A stretch of DNA of 64,000 bases, from positions 1-64,000 of the forward strand of contig NZ_NRSK01000001.1 in NCBI RefSeq assembly GCF_016584115.1. The letters run 5' to 3'. The stretch comes from Ectothiorhodospira mobilis. Lineage in GTDB: Bacteria > Pseudomonadota > Gammaproteobacteria > Ectothiorhodospirales > Ectothiorhodospiraceae. Each line of letters starts with the position of its first letter. The first letter of the stretch is position 1. Under the pieces are notes generated by a model. It saw nothing but the letters and a program-made list of their open reading frames with translations, did not search any database and was not told the origin of the DNA. A program made the position numbers and the translations under genes. Shown piece after piece: positions 19,759 to 28,551 of the stretch.

Positions 19759-20703
19759 TCAGGGCACCGGCACCGCCTCGACGAGGGCCTGGATCACCTC
19801 CGCCGCGGGCAGGGTGGGGGCCTCCACCGGACGCAGGCGGTGGCCGCCCACCGCGGGCAGCACCGCCTGCACGTCCCCGGGCCGGACGTGGTCGCGATGG
19901 TCCACCAGGGCCCGGGCCTGGGCGGCCCGCATCAGGGCCAGGCCGGCCCGGGGGGAAAAGCCCGTCTGGTAGCGCCCCGGCGCCCGGGTGTGGGCGATCA
20001 GGGCCTGCAGATAGTCCAGCAGGGCCTCGGAGACATGCACGCGCAGGACATCCCGCTGCAGGTCCCCCAGCTGGGTCTCCGTGATGCGGGGGGAGAGGTC
20101 CTCCAGCAGCTCCCGCCGGTCCCGGCCCTGGAGCAGGGCCCGTTCGGCGGCGTGGTCCGGGTACCCCAGATGGATGCGCATGAGGAAGCGGTCCAGTTGC
20201 GACTCCGGCAGGGGGAAGGTGCCGATCTGCTCCTGGGGGTTCTGGGTGGCGATGACGAAGAAGGGGTCCGGCAACGGGCGCGTGGTCCCCTCCACCGTCA
20301 CCTGCTGCTCCTCCATGGCCTCCAGCAGGGCGCTCTGGGACTTGGGCGTGGCGCGGTTGATCTCGTCCGCGAGGATCACCTGGGAGAAGATGGGGCCGGG
20401 ATGGAACTCGAAGCACTGGGCACCGGCGTTGTACATGGACAGCCCCAGGATGTCCGCCGGCAGCAGGTCGCTGGTGAACTGGATGCGCTGGAAGCGCAGC
20501 CCCAGGGTGCGGGCCAGGGCATGGGCCAGGGTGGTCTTGCCCACCCCCGGCAGGTCCTCCACCAGCAGGTGCCCCCGGGCCAGCAGGCAGGTGAGGGCCA
20601 GGCGCACGGCCCCCTCCTTGCCGAAGACCACGGCATTGAGCTGATCCAGGATGCCGTCGATGAGGGCGGCGGCGGACGGGGGAGGGCTGCTGGCGGTGTT
20701 CAC
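19759..20703 (-). CDS. MoxR-family AAA+ ATPase
   Basis: The 314-residue AAA_3 ATPase has Walker A (EDLPGVGKTT), the MoxR insert FTSDLLPADILG, Walker B (VILADEINRATPKSQSALLEAM), sensor 1 (VIATQNP) and the sensor 2 region (GFSPRAGLALMRAAQA). MoxR proteins act as chaperone-like ATPases with VWA or DUF58 partners. It is the first gene of the moxR-DUF58-tgpA operon and is divergent from the mla-like operon, with about 105 bases between. Confidence 0.9.
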   Translation of the reverse strand: MNTASSPPPSAAALIDGILDQLNAVVFGKEGAVRLALTCLLARGHLLVEDLPGVGKTTLAHALARTLGLRFQRIQFTSDLLPADILGLSMYNAGAQCFEFHPGPIFSQVILADEINRATPKSQSALLEAMEEQQVTVEGTTRPLPDPFFVIATQNPQEQIGTFPLPESQLDRFLMRIHLGYPDHAAERALLQGRDRRELLEDLSPRITETQLGDLQRDVLRVHVSEALLDYLQALIAHTRAPGRYQTGFSPRAGLALMRAAQARALVDHRDHVRPGDVQAVLPAVGGHRLRPVEAPTLPAAEVIQALVEAVPVP

Positions 20704-20808
20704 GGGTGGTTCCGCCCCGGCTGTTGAACTTCATCCTAGTCTGGCAAGCTAGGGGATCGGCTTCAACGCCCGTGTGGGCTTGGGCAGGCAGTGGCCGCAA
20801 AAGGAGCG

Positions 20809-21939
20809 ATGGCATTGGATCGGCAGGGCGGGCATCTGGAAACGGCGGCCGCCGGGGAGGGGGGCTGCATCCTGCGGCTGGGGGGGCGCCTGGACGCCTA
20901 TACCGTGGCCGATCTCTGGCCCCGGGCCCTGAAGGTGCTGGAGACCCACCGGGAGACTCCGGTGCAGCTGGATGCCGGGGAGGTCACCTACTGCGATGGG
21001 GCCGGCGTGGCCCTGATCCTGGATCTGCTGCGCCGCCCGCGCACGCCCCCCGTGACCCTGGTGAACGTCCCCGACAAGGTGCAGCGCCTGCTGGACCCCT
21101 TCGATGCAGCCGCCCTGGCCGCGCCGCCTCCACCCCGGGCCCCGCGCCAGGGGGTGAGGCGGCGCCTGGGGGAGGCCATCCAGGGCCTGGGGCAGGGCCT
21201 GCACGCCCAGGTGACCTTCATCGGTGAGGCCACGGCGGCCCTGGTGCACGCCCTGCTGCACCCGCGGCAGGTGCGCTGGGGGGATGCCGTCCTCATCGCC
21301 CGTCGCGCCGGCGCCGACGCCCTGCCCATCGTCGGCCTCATCGCCCTGCTTCTGGGGGTGATCCTGGCCTTCCAGTCGGCGGTGGCCATGAAACAGTTTG
21401 GCGCGGAGATCTTCGTGGCCAATCTGGTGGCCCTCTCCCTGCTGCGGGAGCTGGGCCCCCTGATGACCGCCATCCTGCTGGCGGGCCGCTCCGCCTCGGC
21501 CTTCGCCGCCGAGATCGGTACCATGAAGGTGAACGAGGAACTGGACGCCCTCACCACCATGGGCCTGGACCCGCTGCGCTTTCTGGTGGTGACCCGCATC
21601 CTGGCGGCGCTGCTGGTCACCCCCCTGCTCACCCTGTTCGCCAACCTGGTGGGGCTGGCGGGGGCGGCGATGGTGCTGCTCACCTTCGATATCCCCCTGG
21701 TCACCTTCGTGAACCAGGTGTCCCAGTCGGTGAGCCTCACCGACCTGGCGGGGGGGCTGGTGAAGGCCACCGTCTTCGGGCTGCTGGTGGCCGGGGTGGG
21801 CTGCCTGCGGGGCCTGCAGACCCGCACCGGTGCCGCCGCCGTGGGGGAGGCCACCACCCGGGCGGTGGTGAGCGCCATCGTGCTCATCGTCGCCGTGGAC
21901 GGGGTCTTCGCCGTGATCTATTTCCACCTGGGGATCTGA
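20809..21939 (+). CDS. MlaE-family lipid ABC transporter permease fused to an N-terminal STAS (MlaB-like) domain
   Basis: Residues up to about 105 form a STAS domain (CILRLGGRLDAYTVADLWPR, LDAGEVTYCDGAGVALILDL), the fold of MlaB. The rest is a complete MlaE permease (VTFIGEATAALVHALLHPRQ, FGAEIFVANLVALSLLRELGPLMTA, GTMKVNEELDALTTMGLDP). In E. coli these are separate MlaB and MlaE subunits of a phospholipid transporter. Start choice is open: ATG 20809 has AAGGAG very close, TTG 20815 has better spacing, and an in-frame GTG exists at 20791. The operon continues with ATPase, MCE and lipoprotein genes. Confidence 0.88.
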   Translation: MALDRQGGHLETAAAGEGGCILRLGGRLDAYTVADLWPRALKVLETHRETPVQLDAGEVTYCDGAGVALILDLLRRPRTPPVTLVNVPDKVQRLLDPFDAAALAAPPPPRAPRQGVRRRLGEAIQGLGQGLHAQVTFIGEATAALVHALLHPRQVRWGDAVLIARRAGADALPIVGLIALLLGVILAFQSAVAMKQFGAEIFVANLVALSLLRELGPLMTAILLAGRSASAFAAEIGTMKVNEELDALTTMGLDPLRFLVVTRILAALLVTPLLTLFANLVGLAGAAMVLLTFDIPLVTFVNQVSQSVSLTDLAGGLVKATVFGLLVAGVGCLRGLQTRTGAAAVGEATTRAVVSAIVLIVAVDGVFAVIYFHLGI

Positions 21940-22716
21940 ATGCCTGCGGACCCATCCCATACCGGCCCGGTGATCCAGGTGCAGGACCTGACCCTGGGAT
22001 TCGGCGGCCGGCCGCTGCTGGAGGGGCTGAACTTCGATGTCCACGCCGGCGAGGTGTTCGTCCTCCTTGGCGGTTCCGGCAGCGGCAAGAGCACCCTGCT
22101 CAAGCACATGATCGGGCTGTATGAGCCCCTGGCCGGGGAGGTGCGCATCGGGGGCGAGGTCCTCACCGGCAGCGAGGGGGCGGCGCGCCGGCGCATCCTG
22201 CGGCGCTTTGGCGTGATGTACCAGTCCGGCGCCCTGTTCGGCTCCATGACCCTGCTGGAGAACGTGCGTCTGCCCCTGGAGGCCTACACCCGCCTGTCCC
22301 GGGAGGCCATGGATCTGGTGGCGCGCCTCAAGCTGCAGCTGGTGGGCCTGGCCGGGTTCGAGCACCACATGCCCGCCGAGATCTCCGGCGGCATGCAAAA
22401 GCGCGCCGCCATCGCCCGGGCCATGGCCCTGGACCCGGGGATCCTCTTTCTGGATGAGCCCTCCGCGGGGCTCGACCCCGTCACCTCGGCGGATCTGGAC
22501 CGGCTGATCCTGCGTCTGAAGGACATCCTGGGGATGACCTTCGTGGTGGTGACCCATGAACTGCCCAGCATCTTCACCATCGCCGACCGGGTGATCATGC
22601 TGGACCGGGAGACCCGCGGTATCATCGCCCGGGGGGCGCCTGCGCAACTGCGGGACCACGCCGAGCACCCCTGGGTGCGCCGCTTCTTCAACCGCGAAGC
22701 CACGGAGGCCGCTTGA
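21940..22716 (+). CDS. mlaF: MlaF-like ABC transporter ATP-binding protein
   Basis: The 258-residue ATPase has Walker A (LLGGSGSGKSTLLKHM), signature (ISGGMQKRAAIARAM), Walker B (ILFLDEPSAGLDP) and the H-loop (VVVTHELPS). It energises lipid movement by the MlaE-type permease. Its ATG abuts the permease stop with no gap, and its own stop overlaps the TTG start of the MCE gene. The name is by similarity in role. The operon is closer to the fused-permease type than to E. coli mlaFEDCB. Confidence 0.85.
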   Translation: MPADPSHTGPVIQVQDLTLGFGGRPLLEGLNFDVHAGEVFVLLGGSGSGKSTLLKHMIGLYEPLAGEVRIGGEVLTGSEGAARRRILRRFGVMYQSGALFGSMTLLENVRLPLEAYTRLSREAMDLVARLKLQLVGLAGFEHHMPAEISGGMQKRAAIARAMALDPGILFLDEPSAGLDPVTSADLDRLILRLKDILGMTFVVVTHELPSIFTIADRVIMLDRETRGIIARGAPAQLRDHAEHPWVRRFFNREATEAA

Positions 22717-23714
22717 GCACACGCGCCGGATATTTCCGCCTGGGACTGTTCATCGTCGCCACCGTGAGCGCCGGGGTGGCCCTGCTGCTGGTGCTGGGCA
22801 TCGGCGCCCTGTTCCAGCCCAAGATGATCATGGAGACCTACTTCGACGAGTCGGTCCAGGGTCTGGAGGTGGGCTCCCCCGTGAAGCTGCGGGGGGTGAC
22901 CATCGGCGAGGTGAGCGAGATCACCTTCACCTATGCCCACTACCAGCAGGACCGGCCGGTGGCCGAACGGGACCACTACGTCATGGTGCGGGCCTGGCTG
23001 CGGCCGGACCTGCTCAGCACCCCGGAGCTGCCCGCTGGGGAGGGGCTGGAGCGCTTCGTGGAGCGGGGTCTGCGGGTGCGCATGACGGCCCAGGGGGTGA
23101 CGGGGATGAACTTCCTGGAACTGGACTACCTGGATGCCAAGGGGGCGAAGCCCATCCGGGTCTCATGGGAACCGGAGCACATCTACGTGCCCTCGGCCCC
23201 CAGCACCATGACCCAGTTCCTGCAATACGCCGACAACATCATGCGCCGGGTGAACCGTCTGGACGTGGAGTCCATCCTCACCCATTTCGACCAGCTCCTG
23301 GTCCACCTCAATACCATGGCCGAGGAACTGGACGAACAGGATCTGGGGCGCCAGCTGGGGGACACCCTGGGCCGCCTGGATCAGCTGCTGATCCGGGTGC
23401 AGTCCCTGGCCGATTCCCCGGAACTGGCCCGCATCCCCGAGGACCTGGGGGTGGCCGCCCACAACCTGCGCCGCTTCAGCGAGGATCCGCAGCTGCAGGG
23501 TGCCGTGGAGGACCTGGCCTCCCTCCTGGAGACCCTGGAACGCACCCTGGGTCGCACCGACGCCCTCATGGCCGCCCAGGGAGAGGACGTGGCCGCGACC
23601 CTGGACAACCTGCGGCGCATCACCGACGAACTGCGGGCCTTCAGCGAGGACCTGCGGCGCCACCCCGGTATGATCTGGAGCCGTGAACCCGATCCCCGGG
23701 AGCCTGCACGATGA
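22713..23714 (+). CDS. MCE (MlaD-like) substrate-binding protein
   Basis: Translation appears to begin at TTG 22713, with GGAGG just upstream and a 4-base overlap with the ATPase gene. The 333-residue protein has one N-terminal transmembrane helix (RLGLFIVATVSAGVALLLVL), one MCE domain (ETYFDESVQGLEVGSPVKLRG, about residues 45-150) and a long C-terminal helical region (190-330) that may form a coiled coil. MCE proteins form hexameric rings that carry lipids across the periplasm. It is longer than E. coli MlaD (183) because of the helical tail, closer to PqiB/YebT-like or Mce forms. Confidence 0.86.
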   Translation: MSTRAGYFRLGLFIVATVSAGVALLLVLGIGALFQPKMIMETYFDESVQGLEVGSPVKLRGVTIGEVSEITFTYAHYQQDRPVAERDHYVMVRAWLRPDLLSTPELPAGEGLERFVERGLRVRMTAQGVTGMNFLELDYLDAKGAKPIRVSWEPEHIYVPSAPSTMTQFLQYADNIMRRVNRLDVESILTHFDQLLVHLNTMAEELDEQDLGRQLGDTLGRLDQLLIRVQSLADSPELARIPEDLGVAAHNLRRFSEDPQLQGAVEDLASLLETLERTLGRTDALMAAQGEDVAATLDNLRRITDELRAFSEDLRRHPGMIWSREPDPREPAR

Positions 23715-24376
23715 ATCACCCCTGGAACCCCGCCACCCTGTTGTTGGGCCTTGCCCTGGCGTTGCTGCTGGCGGGCTGCTCCGTGGCCCCCCAGCGGGAC
23801 GCCCCGGTGAAGTCCAGCTATCTCCTGGAGCCCCATCGCCCGGCCGGGGCCGAGCAGGGGCCGGGCACGGGCCAGGCGGTGATCGCCGGCGTGCGGGTGG
23901 CCCCGGCCTTCTCCGGCCGGGGCCTGGTGCAGCGCCTGGGGGAAGGGCGATACCGGGCCGATTTCCACCATGAATGGTTTGCACCGGTGCGCGACCAGGT
24001 GGACACCGCCACCGGGGACTGGTTGCGCCGGGCTGGGGTGTTCGCCGCCCTGCTGCCGCGCAGCCTCATGCGCCAGGCGGATTTCCGCCTGGATCTGGTG
24101 GTCACGGACCTGTATGGTGATTTCTCCGATCCGGCGCGGCCCGAGGCCGTGGCGGGGCTGCAGGTCTTTGTCGGCGACCTGCGCCCCTGCGCCCGGGGGA
24201 GCGCGGTGCGGCCACTGGCATTCGCGGCCCGGGTCCCCCTGGAGGATGACCGTCCCCGCACCCTGGCCGCGGGCCTCTCCCGTGCCCTGGGCCGGGTGCT
24301 GACCCGCCTGGAGACGCGGCTGCGGGAAGACCATCCGGCGGCGGCCCCCTGCGCCGGCGGGGATCCGCGCCCCTGA
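23711..24376 (+). CDS. ABC-type transport auxiliary lipoprotein (PqiC/DUF330-like)
   Basis: The gene overlaps the MCE gene by four bases. The 221-residue product has a lipoprotein signal ([10 protein letters not shown]) followed by an ABC_trans_aux domain ([47 protein letters not shown]). Such lipoproteins, like PqiC, sit in the outer membrane and pair with MCE proteins. It closes a four-gene operon that lacks an MlaC-like soluble carrier, so transport probably uses the elongated MCE protein instead. Confidence 0.82.
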   Translation: MNHPWNPATLLLGLALALLLAGCSVAPQRDAPVKSSYLLEPHRPAGAEQGPGTGQAVIAGVRVAPAFSGRGLVQRLGEGRYRADFHHEWFAPVRDQVDTATGDWLRRAGVFAALLPRSLMRQADFRLDLVVTDLYGDFSDPARPEAVAGLQVFVGDLRPCARGSAVRPLAFAARVPLEDDRPRTLAAGLSRALGRVLTRLETRLREDHPAAAPCAGGDPRP

Positions 24377-24402
24377 GACCACCCGAGACCCGGGAGACCA
24401 GC

Positions 24403-25389
24403 ATGTACCGAGCCATCGTACTCGACAAGACGGACGCGGGCGTGCAGGCCCGGGTGCAGGAACTGGAGGAGACCGGCCTGCCCCCGGGGGATGTCACCGT
24501 GCGCGTGGACTACTCCACCCTGAACTACAAGGACGGGCTGGCCATCACCGGACGCGCCCCCGTGGTGCGCCGCTATCCCATGGTGCCGGGGGTGGACCTG
24601 GCGGGGACGGTGGAGGCCAGTGATCATCCCCGCTGGCATCCGGGGGATCGGGTGATCCTCAACGGCTGGGGCGTGGGCGAGGACCATCCCGGCGGACTGG
24701 CCCAGAAGGCGCGCCTGCGGGGGGACTGGCTGGTGCCCCTGCCGGAGGCCTTCACCCCGCGCCAGGCCATGGCCATCGGCACCGCCGGGTACACCGCCAT
24801 GCTCTGTGTCATGGCCCTGGAGGAGCAGGGCCTGGACCCGGCCCAGGGGGAGGTCCTGGTGACCGGTGCCAGCGGCGGCGTGGGCAGCCTGGCGGTGGCA
24901 TTGCTGGCGGGCCGGGGGTACACCGTGGTGGCCTCCACCGGGCGCATGGCGGAGGCGGACTCTCTCAAGGCCCTGGGGGCGGCCGAGGTGATGGACCGCG
25001 CCGCCCTGGCCGAAGCCCCCGTGAAACCCCTGGGCAAGGCCCGCTGGGCCGGAGCGGTGGACAGTGTGGGCAGCCACACCCTGGCCCATGTCCTGGCCAC
25101 CACCCGTTATGGCGGCAGCGTGGCCGCCTGCGGTCTGGCCCAGGGCATGGATCTGCCCACCACCGTGGCCCCCTTCATCCTGCGGGGGGTGCGCCTTTTG
25201 GGGGTGGACAGCGTACAGGCCCCCCTGGAGCGCCGGGAGGCGGCCTGGCACCGTCTGGCGGCGGAACTGGACCCGGACAAACTGGAGGCGGTGACCACGG
25301 AGGTGGGTCTGGCGGAGGTGATCCCCCTGGCGGGGCGGATCCTGGACGGGCAGGTGCGGGGCCGCACCGTGGTGGACGTGAACCGCTGA
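24403..25389 (+). CDS. acuI: Acryloyl-CoA reductase / YhdH-family quinone oxidoreductase
   Basis: This 328-residue medium-chain reductase of the YhdH/AcuI branch has [26 protein letters not shown], the NADPH-binding [20 protein letters not shown] and an R-rich [15 protein letters not shown] near the end. AcuI reduces acryloyl-CoA to propionyl-CoA, protecting cells from this reactive intermediate. No catalytic zinc site is seen, as expected for the branch. It follows the lipid-transport operon by 26 bases and may be co-transcribed by chance. Confidence 0.82.
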   Translation: MYRAIVLDKTDAGVQARVQELEETGLPPGDVTVRVDYSTLNYKDGLAITGRAPVVRRYPMVPGVDLAGTVEASDHPRWHPGDRVILNGWGVGEDHPGGLAQKARLRGDWLVPLPEAFTPRQAMAIGTAGYTAMLCVMALEEQGLDPAQGEVLVTGASGGVGSLAVALLAGRGYTVVASTGRMAEADSLKALGAAEVMDRAALAEAPVKPLGKARWAGAVDSVGSHTLAHVLATTRYGGSVAACGLAQGMDLPTTVAPFILRGVRLLGVDSVQAPLERREAAWHRLAAELDPDKLEAVTTEVGLAEVIPLAGRILDGQVRGRTVVDVNR

Positions 25390-25422
25390 AGGGGTGGCTT
25401 CCCCGGCCTAAAGGGCGGGGAT

Positions 25423-25445
25423 CCGCCGCGCACCGGTGCAGGCGG
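25423..25445. terminator. GC-rich inverted repeat between convergent acuI and kinase-like gene
   Basis: CCGCC and GGCGG arms flank the palindrome GCACCGGTGC, giving a stable hairpin just after acuI and overlapping the end of the opposite gene's 3' flank. There is no T tract, so a bidirectional terminator role is only inferred from its position. Confidence 0.4.
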
Positions 25446-25446
25446 T

Positions 25447-26346
25447 TCAGGCCACTTTCGGACGCGGCAGGTGGATGCGGATGCGGGTGCCCAGTCCCTC
25501 GGCCGAGTCGATCCACATGCGCCCGCCACACTTGCGCGTCACCCAGTAGGCCTTGGTGAGGCCGAAGCCGCCCCCCTGGGTGCGCCGGTCGCGCACGTTG
25601 TCCGCCCGGAAGCCGAATTCCACCACATCCTGGATCTGGTGTTCGGGGATCCCCATGCCCGAGTCCTCCACCACGAAGCGGACCTCCTCGCCCGAGTCCT
25701 TGAGGCCGGCCAGGATGCGTCCGCCGGGCGGGGTGTACTTGCGGGCATTGGCGAGCAGGTCGCGGATCACGTCCTGGAACACGGCGGGTATGCGGATGCG
25801 ATCGCCGTCCACACTGCTCAGGTCCAGCTTCACCAGGTAGTCCCGGGGCTCCTGATCGGCGATGTTGCGGATGATGCGAAAGCGCCCCTTGCTGTTGCGC
25901 TCGATGGCCTGGAACAGGGAGGTGAAACGCATCTCCAGTTCCTCCAGGCGGAACCAGGTCCAGGCCAGGGCCTGGCTGTTGCGCGCCGCCAGCTCCCGGG
26001 CGCGCACCTCGAAGACCTCCAGGATGGATTGGATGTTCTCCAGGGATTCCTGCAGTTCCAGCGTGGGGGGGGCATCCATCGCGGCCGCCTCCACCCCCCG
26101 CAGGATCTGCCCGCGGATATTCCCGGGATCGGCGAGCCAAACGTGTACCTGTTCGCGATCCCCCAGCCCCCGGGCCATGTCATGCACCAGGGAGAGGACC
26201 TTCCGCAGAGGCGGCGAACCGCCCAGGGCGTAGTCCATCAGGTCCATCTCCGAGGCGAGCACGTTGAGCACATTCAGGAAGCTGTGCATGTCCACCAGGG
26301 CTTCCTGCCGATCATCGAGGTTCAGGGGCCGGGTGATTTCGACCAA
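25447..26346 (-). CDS. Orphan histidine-kinase-like protein with HATPase domain
   Basis: This 299-residue soluble protein has no transmembrane segment and no recognisable sensor domain. A clear C-terminal HATPase_c fold occupies about residues 165-295: N box DVIRDLLANARKYTPPGG, G1 VVEDSGMGIPEHQ, G2 GGGFGLTKAYWV. The N-terminal LVDMHSFLNVLNVL (His21) resembles an H-box of the HisKA_2 type, with helices suited to dimerisation after it. No response regulator gene is adjacent. It could be a phosphotransferring kinase, a phosphatase or an anti-sigma-like ATPase. The partner is unknown. Confidence 0.65.
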   Translation of the reverse strand: MVEITRPLNLDDRQEALVDMHSFLNVLNVLASEMDLMDYALGGSPPLRKVLSLVHDMARGLGDREQVHVWLADPGNIRGQILRGVEAAAMDAPPTLELQESLENIQSILEVFEVRARELAARNSQALAWTWFRLEELEMRFTSLFQAIERNSKGRFRIIRNIADQEPRDYLVKLDLSSVDGDRIRIPAVFQDVIRDLLANARKYTPPGGRILAGLKDSGEEVRFVVEDSGMGIPEHQIQDVVEFGFRADNVRDRRTQGGGFGLTKAYWVTRKCGGRMWIDSAEGLGTRIRIHLPRPKVA

Positions 26347-26432
26347 GGCATGCTCCCGGAGTGGCTGGACTGGGGGGGCGGGCTCATGAGAGCTGGATCA
26401 CATTGTAAACCATGCCGTCACCTGCGGCGATC

Positions 26433-26804
26433 TCATTTCTCGGGTCCGTCCATCCGCTGGCGGATCCGGTCCAGGTAGTCCGCCGCCAGGGCCGGGGTCA
26501 CGCCGCGCTGCCGCCCGAGCCGGTCCAGCAGCAGGCGCAGGCGATGGGCCTGCTGCCGCCGCAGGGTCTCATCCTCGCAGGCCCGCAACAGATCCTCCGC
26601 CTCGCGGATCTCCCGGCGCAGGCTCACCTCCTCGGGCACGAAGCCGCTGTTGCGCAGCAGCCGGTAGGCGGCCCGCAGTGCCTCCGGCACCATGGTGTCG
26701 TCCTCCAGCTCCAGGGGACGCCCCTGTCCCGGCAGGTCATCGAAGACTCCGTCGCGCTCGGCCTCGCGCACGCAGCTTTCCACCAGTTGGTCGATCAGGT
26801 CCAT
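26433..26804 (-). CDS. DUF1992 (DnaJ homologue C28 conserved domain) protein, YhdN-like
   Basis: The 123-residue protein begins MDLIDQLVESCVREAERDGVFDDLPGQGRPL, continues to about residue 55, and then contains PEALRAAYRLLRNSGFVPEE. This is the DUF1992 signature found in E. coli YhdN and human DNAJC28. The rest is a charged helix. The function is not established. It is soluble and apparently monocistronic. Confidence 0.8.
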   Translation of the reverse strand: MDLIDQLVESCVREAERDGVFDDLPGQGRPLELEDDTMVPEALRAAYRLLRNSGFVPEEVSLRREIREAEDLLRACEDETLRRQQAHRLRLLLDRLGRQRGVTPALAADYLDRIRQRMDGPEK

Positions 26805-26903
26805 GGGGCAGGTTCGTAAAAGCAGGAGACAGGTAAGAACGGGACCGGGGCCCGGTGAACGATGGGGGAGGGCCTGCCCGGCGGATCCGGACAGGCCGAC
26901 CGC

Positions 26904-27230
26904 TTAGTTGCCCTCCATGGCCTCCCGGGCCTGCTCGGCGGTTTCCTCCATCTCCTGTTCGGCGGCTTCCGCCGCCTCGTCCACGGATTCGCCCGCCTGT
27001 TCCGCGGGGCCGGGTTCATCGATCATGTCGCTGGCTTTTTCCCGGGCCTCTTCCATCATCTCGCCGGCGGCCTCACCGGCCTCCTGCAGCTGCTCCCGGG
27101 TCTGTTCCACGGCCTGGTCCACCTGCTCCCCCGCCTCCTCGGCGGGACCCTGATCCGGGTCCGAACAGCCCAGCAACAGGGCCAGGGGCAGGGCGGCGAC
27201 GGTGGCGGGAATCATCGTGCGAAGTTTCAT
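26904..27230 (-). CDS. Small Glu/Ala-rich helical lipoprotein, hypothetical
   Basis: A lipoprotein signal (LALLLGCSDPDQ) is followed by about 85 residues made almost wholly of Ala, Glu, Gln, Met and Asp in an amphipathic, apolipoprotein- or LEA-like helical pattern (AGEQVDQAVEQTREQLQEAG, then a second similar block after a Gly-Pro break). It would be a strongly acidic membrane-tethered helix. I do not recognise a family. Such proteins are often stress-related, but nothing here proves that. Confidence 0.6.
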   Translation of the reverse strand: MKLRTMIPATVAALPLALLLGCSDPDQGPAEEAGEQVDQAVEQTREQLQEAGEAAGEMMEEAREKASDMIDEPGPAEQAGESVDEAAEAAEQEMEETAEQAREAMEGN

Positions 27231-27298
27231 GCGAACCTCCTTGAGCCATGCATGGAAACCAATGGTTGTGCGTTCGCCGACAGGGGGTTCACAAGGCC

Positions 27299-27323
27299 GC
27301 GCGTATCGGTATAGAATACGCGC
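27299..27323. repeat. Inverted repeat upstream of the lipoprotein and tRNA genes
   Basis: The arms GCGCGTAT and ATACGCGC are perfect complements separated by nine bases (CGGTATAGA). It lies in an AT-richer interval between the lipoprotein gene and the tRNA-Gly promoter, and TATAGAAT inside it could be a -10 hexamer. It may be an operator or a structured leader. Confidence 0.4.
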
Positions 27324-27376
27324 CGTCCTGACGGGGACGCCACGGGCGTTCTGTCGTCACCCAAAGCTTCACAGGG

Positions 27377-27406
27377 TTGACAACAAAACTGAAATCAACG
27401 TACCAT
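27377..27406 (+). promoter_or_regulatory. tRNA-Gly promoter
   Basis: A perfect TTGACA (27377-27382) and TACCAT (27401-27406) are separated by 18 bases, with the mature tRNA beginning 14 bases later. This is a typical strong sigma-70 stable-RNA promoter. Confidence 0.7.
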
Positions 27407-27419
27407 ATCTTTGGTCAAA

Positions 27420-27495
<76 letters not shown>

Positions 27496-27505
27496 GTTTC
27501 TTTGA

Positions 27506-27530
27506 AACCTCGGCGTCGCCGGGGTTTTTT
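27506..27530 (+). terminator. Rho-independent terminator after tRNA-Gly
   Basis: The stem AACCTCGGC/GCCGGGGTT with a GTC loop is followed by a run of six T, 10 bases beyond the CCA end. It makes tRNA-Gly a single-gene transcript or attenuates read-through into tRNA-Cys. Confidence 0.85.
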
Positions 27531-27567
27531 GTTTGAGCGGTGAAGCCGCCGGACAATCCTTTCCCAA

Positions 27568-27641
27568 GGCTGGGTGGCAGAGTGGTGATGCAGCGGCCTG
27601 CAAAGCCGTGTACATGGGTTCGATTCCCGTCCCAGCCTCCA
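27568..27641 (+). tRNA. tRNA-Cys (GCA)
   Basis: The 74-base gene has acceptor arms GGCTGGG/CCCAGCC, an anticodon arm GCGGC-CTGCAAA-GCCGT with anticodon GCA, T-loop TTCGATT and encoded CCA. It sits 72 bases after tRNA-Gly, recalling the E. coli glyW-cysT pair, but with a terminator between them. No clear separate promoter is seen in the short gap. Confidence 0.97.
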
Positions 27642-27658
27642 ATAAAATCAAGAAGTTA

Positions 27659-27688
27659 AAGCCGAATCCTCAGGGGTTCGGCTTTTTT
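27659..27688 (+). terminator. Rho-independent terminator after tRNA-Cys
   Basis: AAGCCGAA pairs with TTCGGCTT around a ten-base loop and is followed by a T run, 17 bases beyond the CCA end. It also lies just after the convergent SDR gene's stop. Confidence 0.85.
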
Positions 27689-27698
27689 GTTTCCTGCC

Positions 27699-28406
27699 TC
27701 ACCACGGCAGGGCCTCGCCGTCGAAGGACCAGAACTCTCCCGACTGCTTCGGGTTGAGCCCCTCCAGGACATTCAGCATGCAGGCCACGCTGTAGTGGGG
27801 CGTGAACAGGGCCCCCTCGGGCACCCGCCCCTGGAAGGGTTGGGACAGGGGGGTGTCGGTGGTGCCCGGATGCAGGGCCGCCACTGTCAGTTGGGGATGG
27901 GTGCGGCGCAGTTCGATGGAGAGGGTCCTGAGCACCATGTTGAGGGCGGCCTTGGAGGCGCGGTAGCTGTACCAGCCGCCGATGTGGTTCTCGCCGATGC
28001 TCCCCAGCCGCGCCGAGACGGCGGCGAACACCGCCGGCCGGCCGTGGCGCATGCGGGGCGTCAGGTATCGGGCCAGCAGCAGGGTGGGGAGGGCGTTGCG
28101 CTCCATGTTCTTCATGAAGAACGCCGCATCCGCCTGGCGGATGGTCTTCTCCGGCCCATGTTGGGCATCATGCAGGAAGCCGGCGGCGTTGATCACCCAG
28201 TCGATGTCCCCGGTCTCTTCCGCCAGGGCCGCCACGGCCTTCTCGTCGCTGGCGTCCAGGGCATGCCAGTGCACCTTGGGATGATCCCAGGAGGGCGGGT
28301 GGCGGTGATGGGTGGCGAGGATGCGGGTGGTGGTGTCCCGCTGTGCCAGGGCCCGGACGAAGGCGGCCCCGATGCCGCCCGAGGCGCCGACAACGACGAT
28401 CTGCAT
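27699..28406 (-). CDS. Short-chain dehydrogenase/reductase (CsgA/C-factor-like)
   Basis: The start ATG 28406 follows AGGAGG and places the Rossmann motif VVVGASGGIGAAF at the N-terminus, so the upstream part of the open frame was excluded. The 235-residue product has NAAG (VINAAGF), catalytic Ser-Tyr-Lys (AVSARLGS and YSYRASKAA) and a typical C-terminal PG-T motif (LHPGTTDTPLSQPF). It is a classical SDR of the kind found beside stress and folate genes. The substrate cannot be told from sequence. Confidence 0.83.
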   Translation of the reverse strand: MQIVVVGASGGIGAAFVRALAQRDTTTRILATHHRHPPSWDHPKVHWHALDASDEKAVAALAEETGDIDWVINAAGFLHDAQHGPEKTIRQADAAFFMKNMERNALPTLLLARYLTPRMRHGRPAVFAAVSARLGSIGENHIGGWYSYRASKAALNMVLRTLSIELRRTHPQLTVAALHPGTTDTPLSQPFQGRVPEGALFTPHYSVACMLNVLEGLNPKQSGEFWSFDGEALPW

Positions 28407-28551
28407 GGGGTCCGTTCCTCCTGTCGATGCATTGGCCATGGAGGGTTCTTGATCCCAGCATACCGGAAGGTGGGTTGCCGGCCCATGCCCGGGCCCGGGA
28501 AGACATGACGTGCCCCTCCGGTGCCCAGGGCGGAACGGTTCCAGACCGGCT

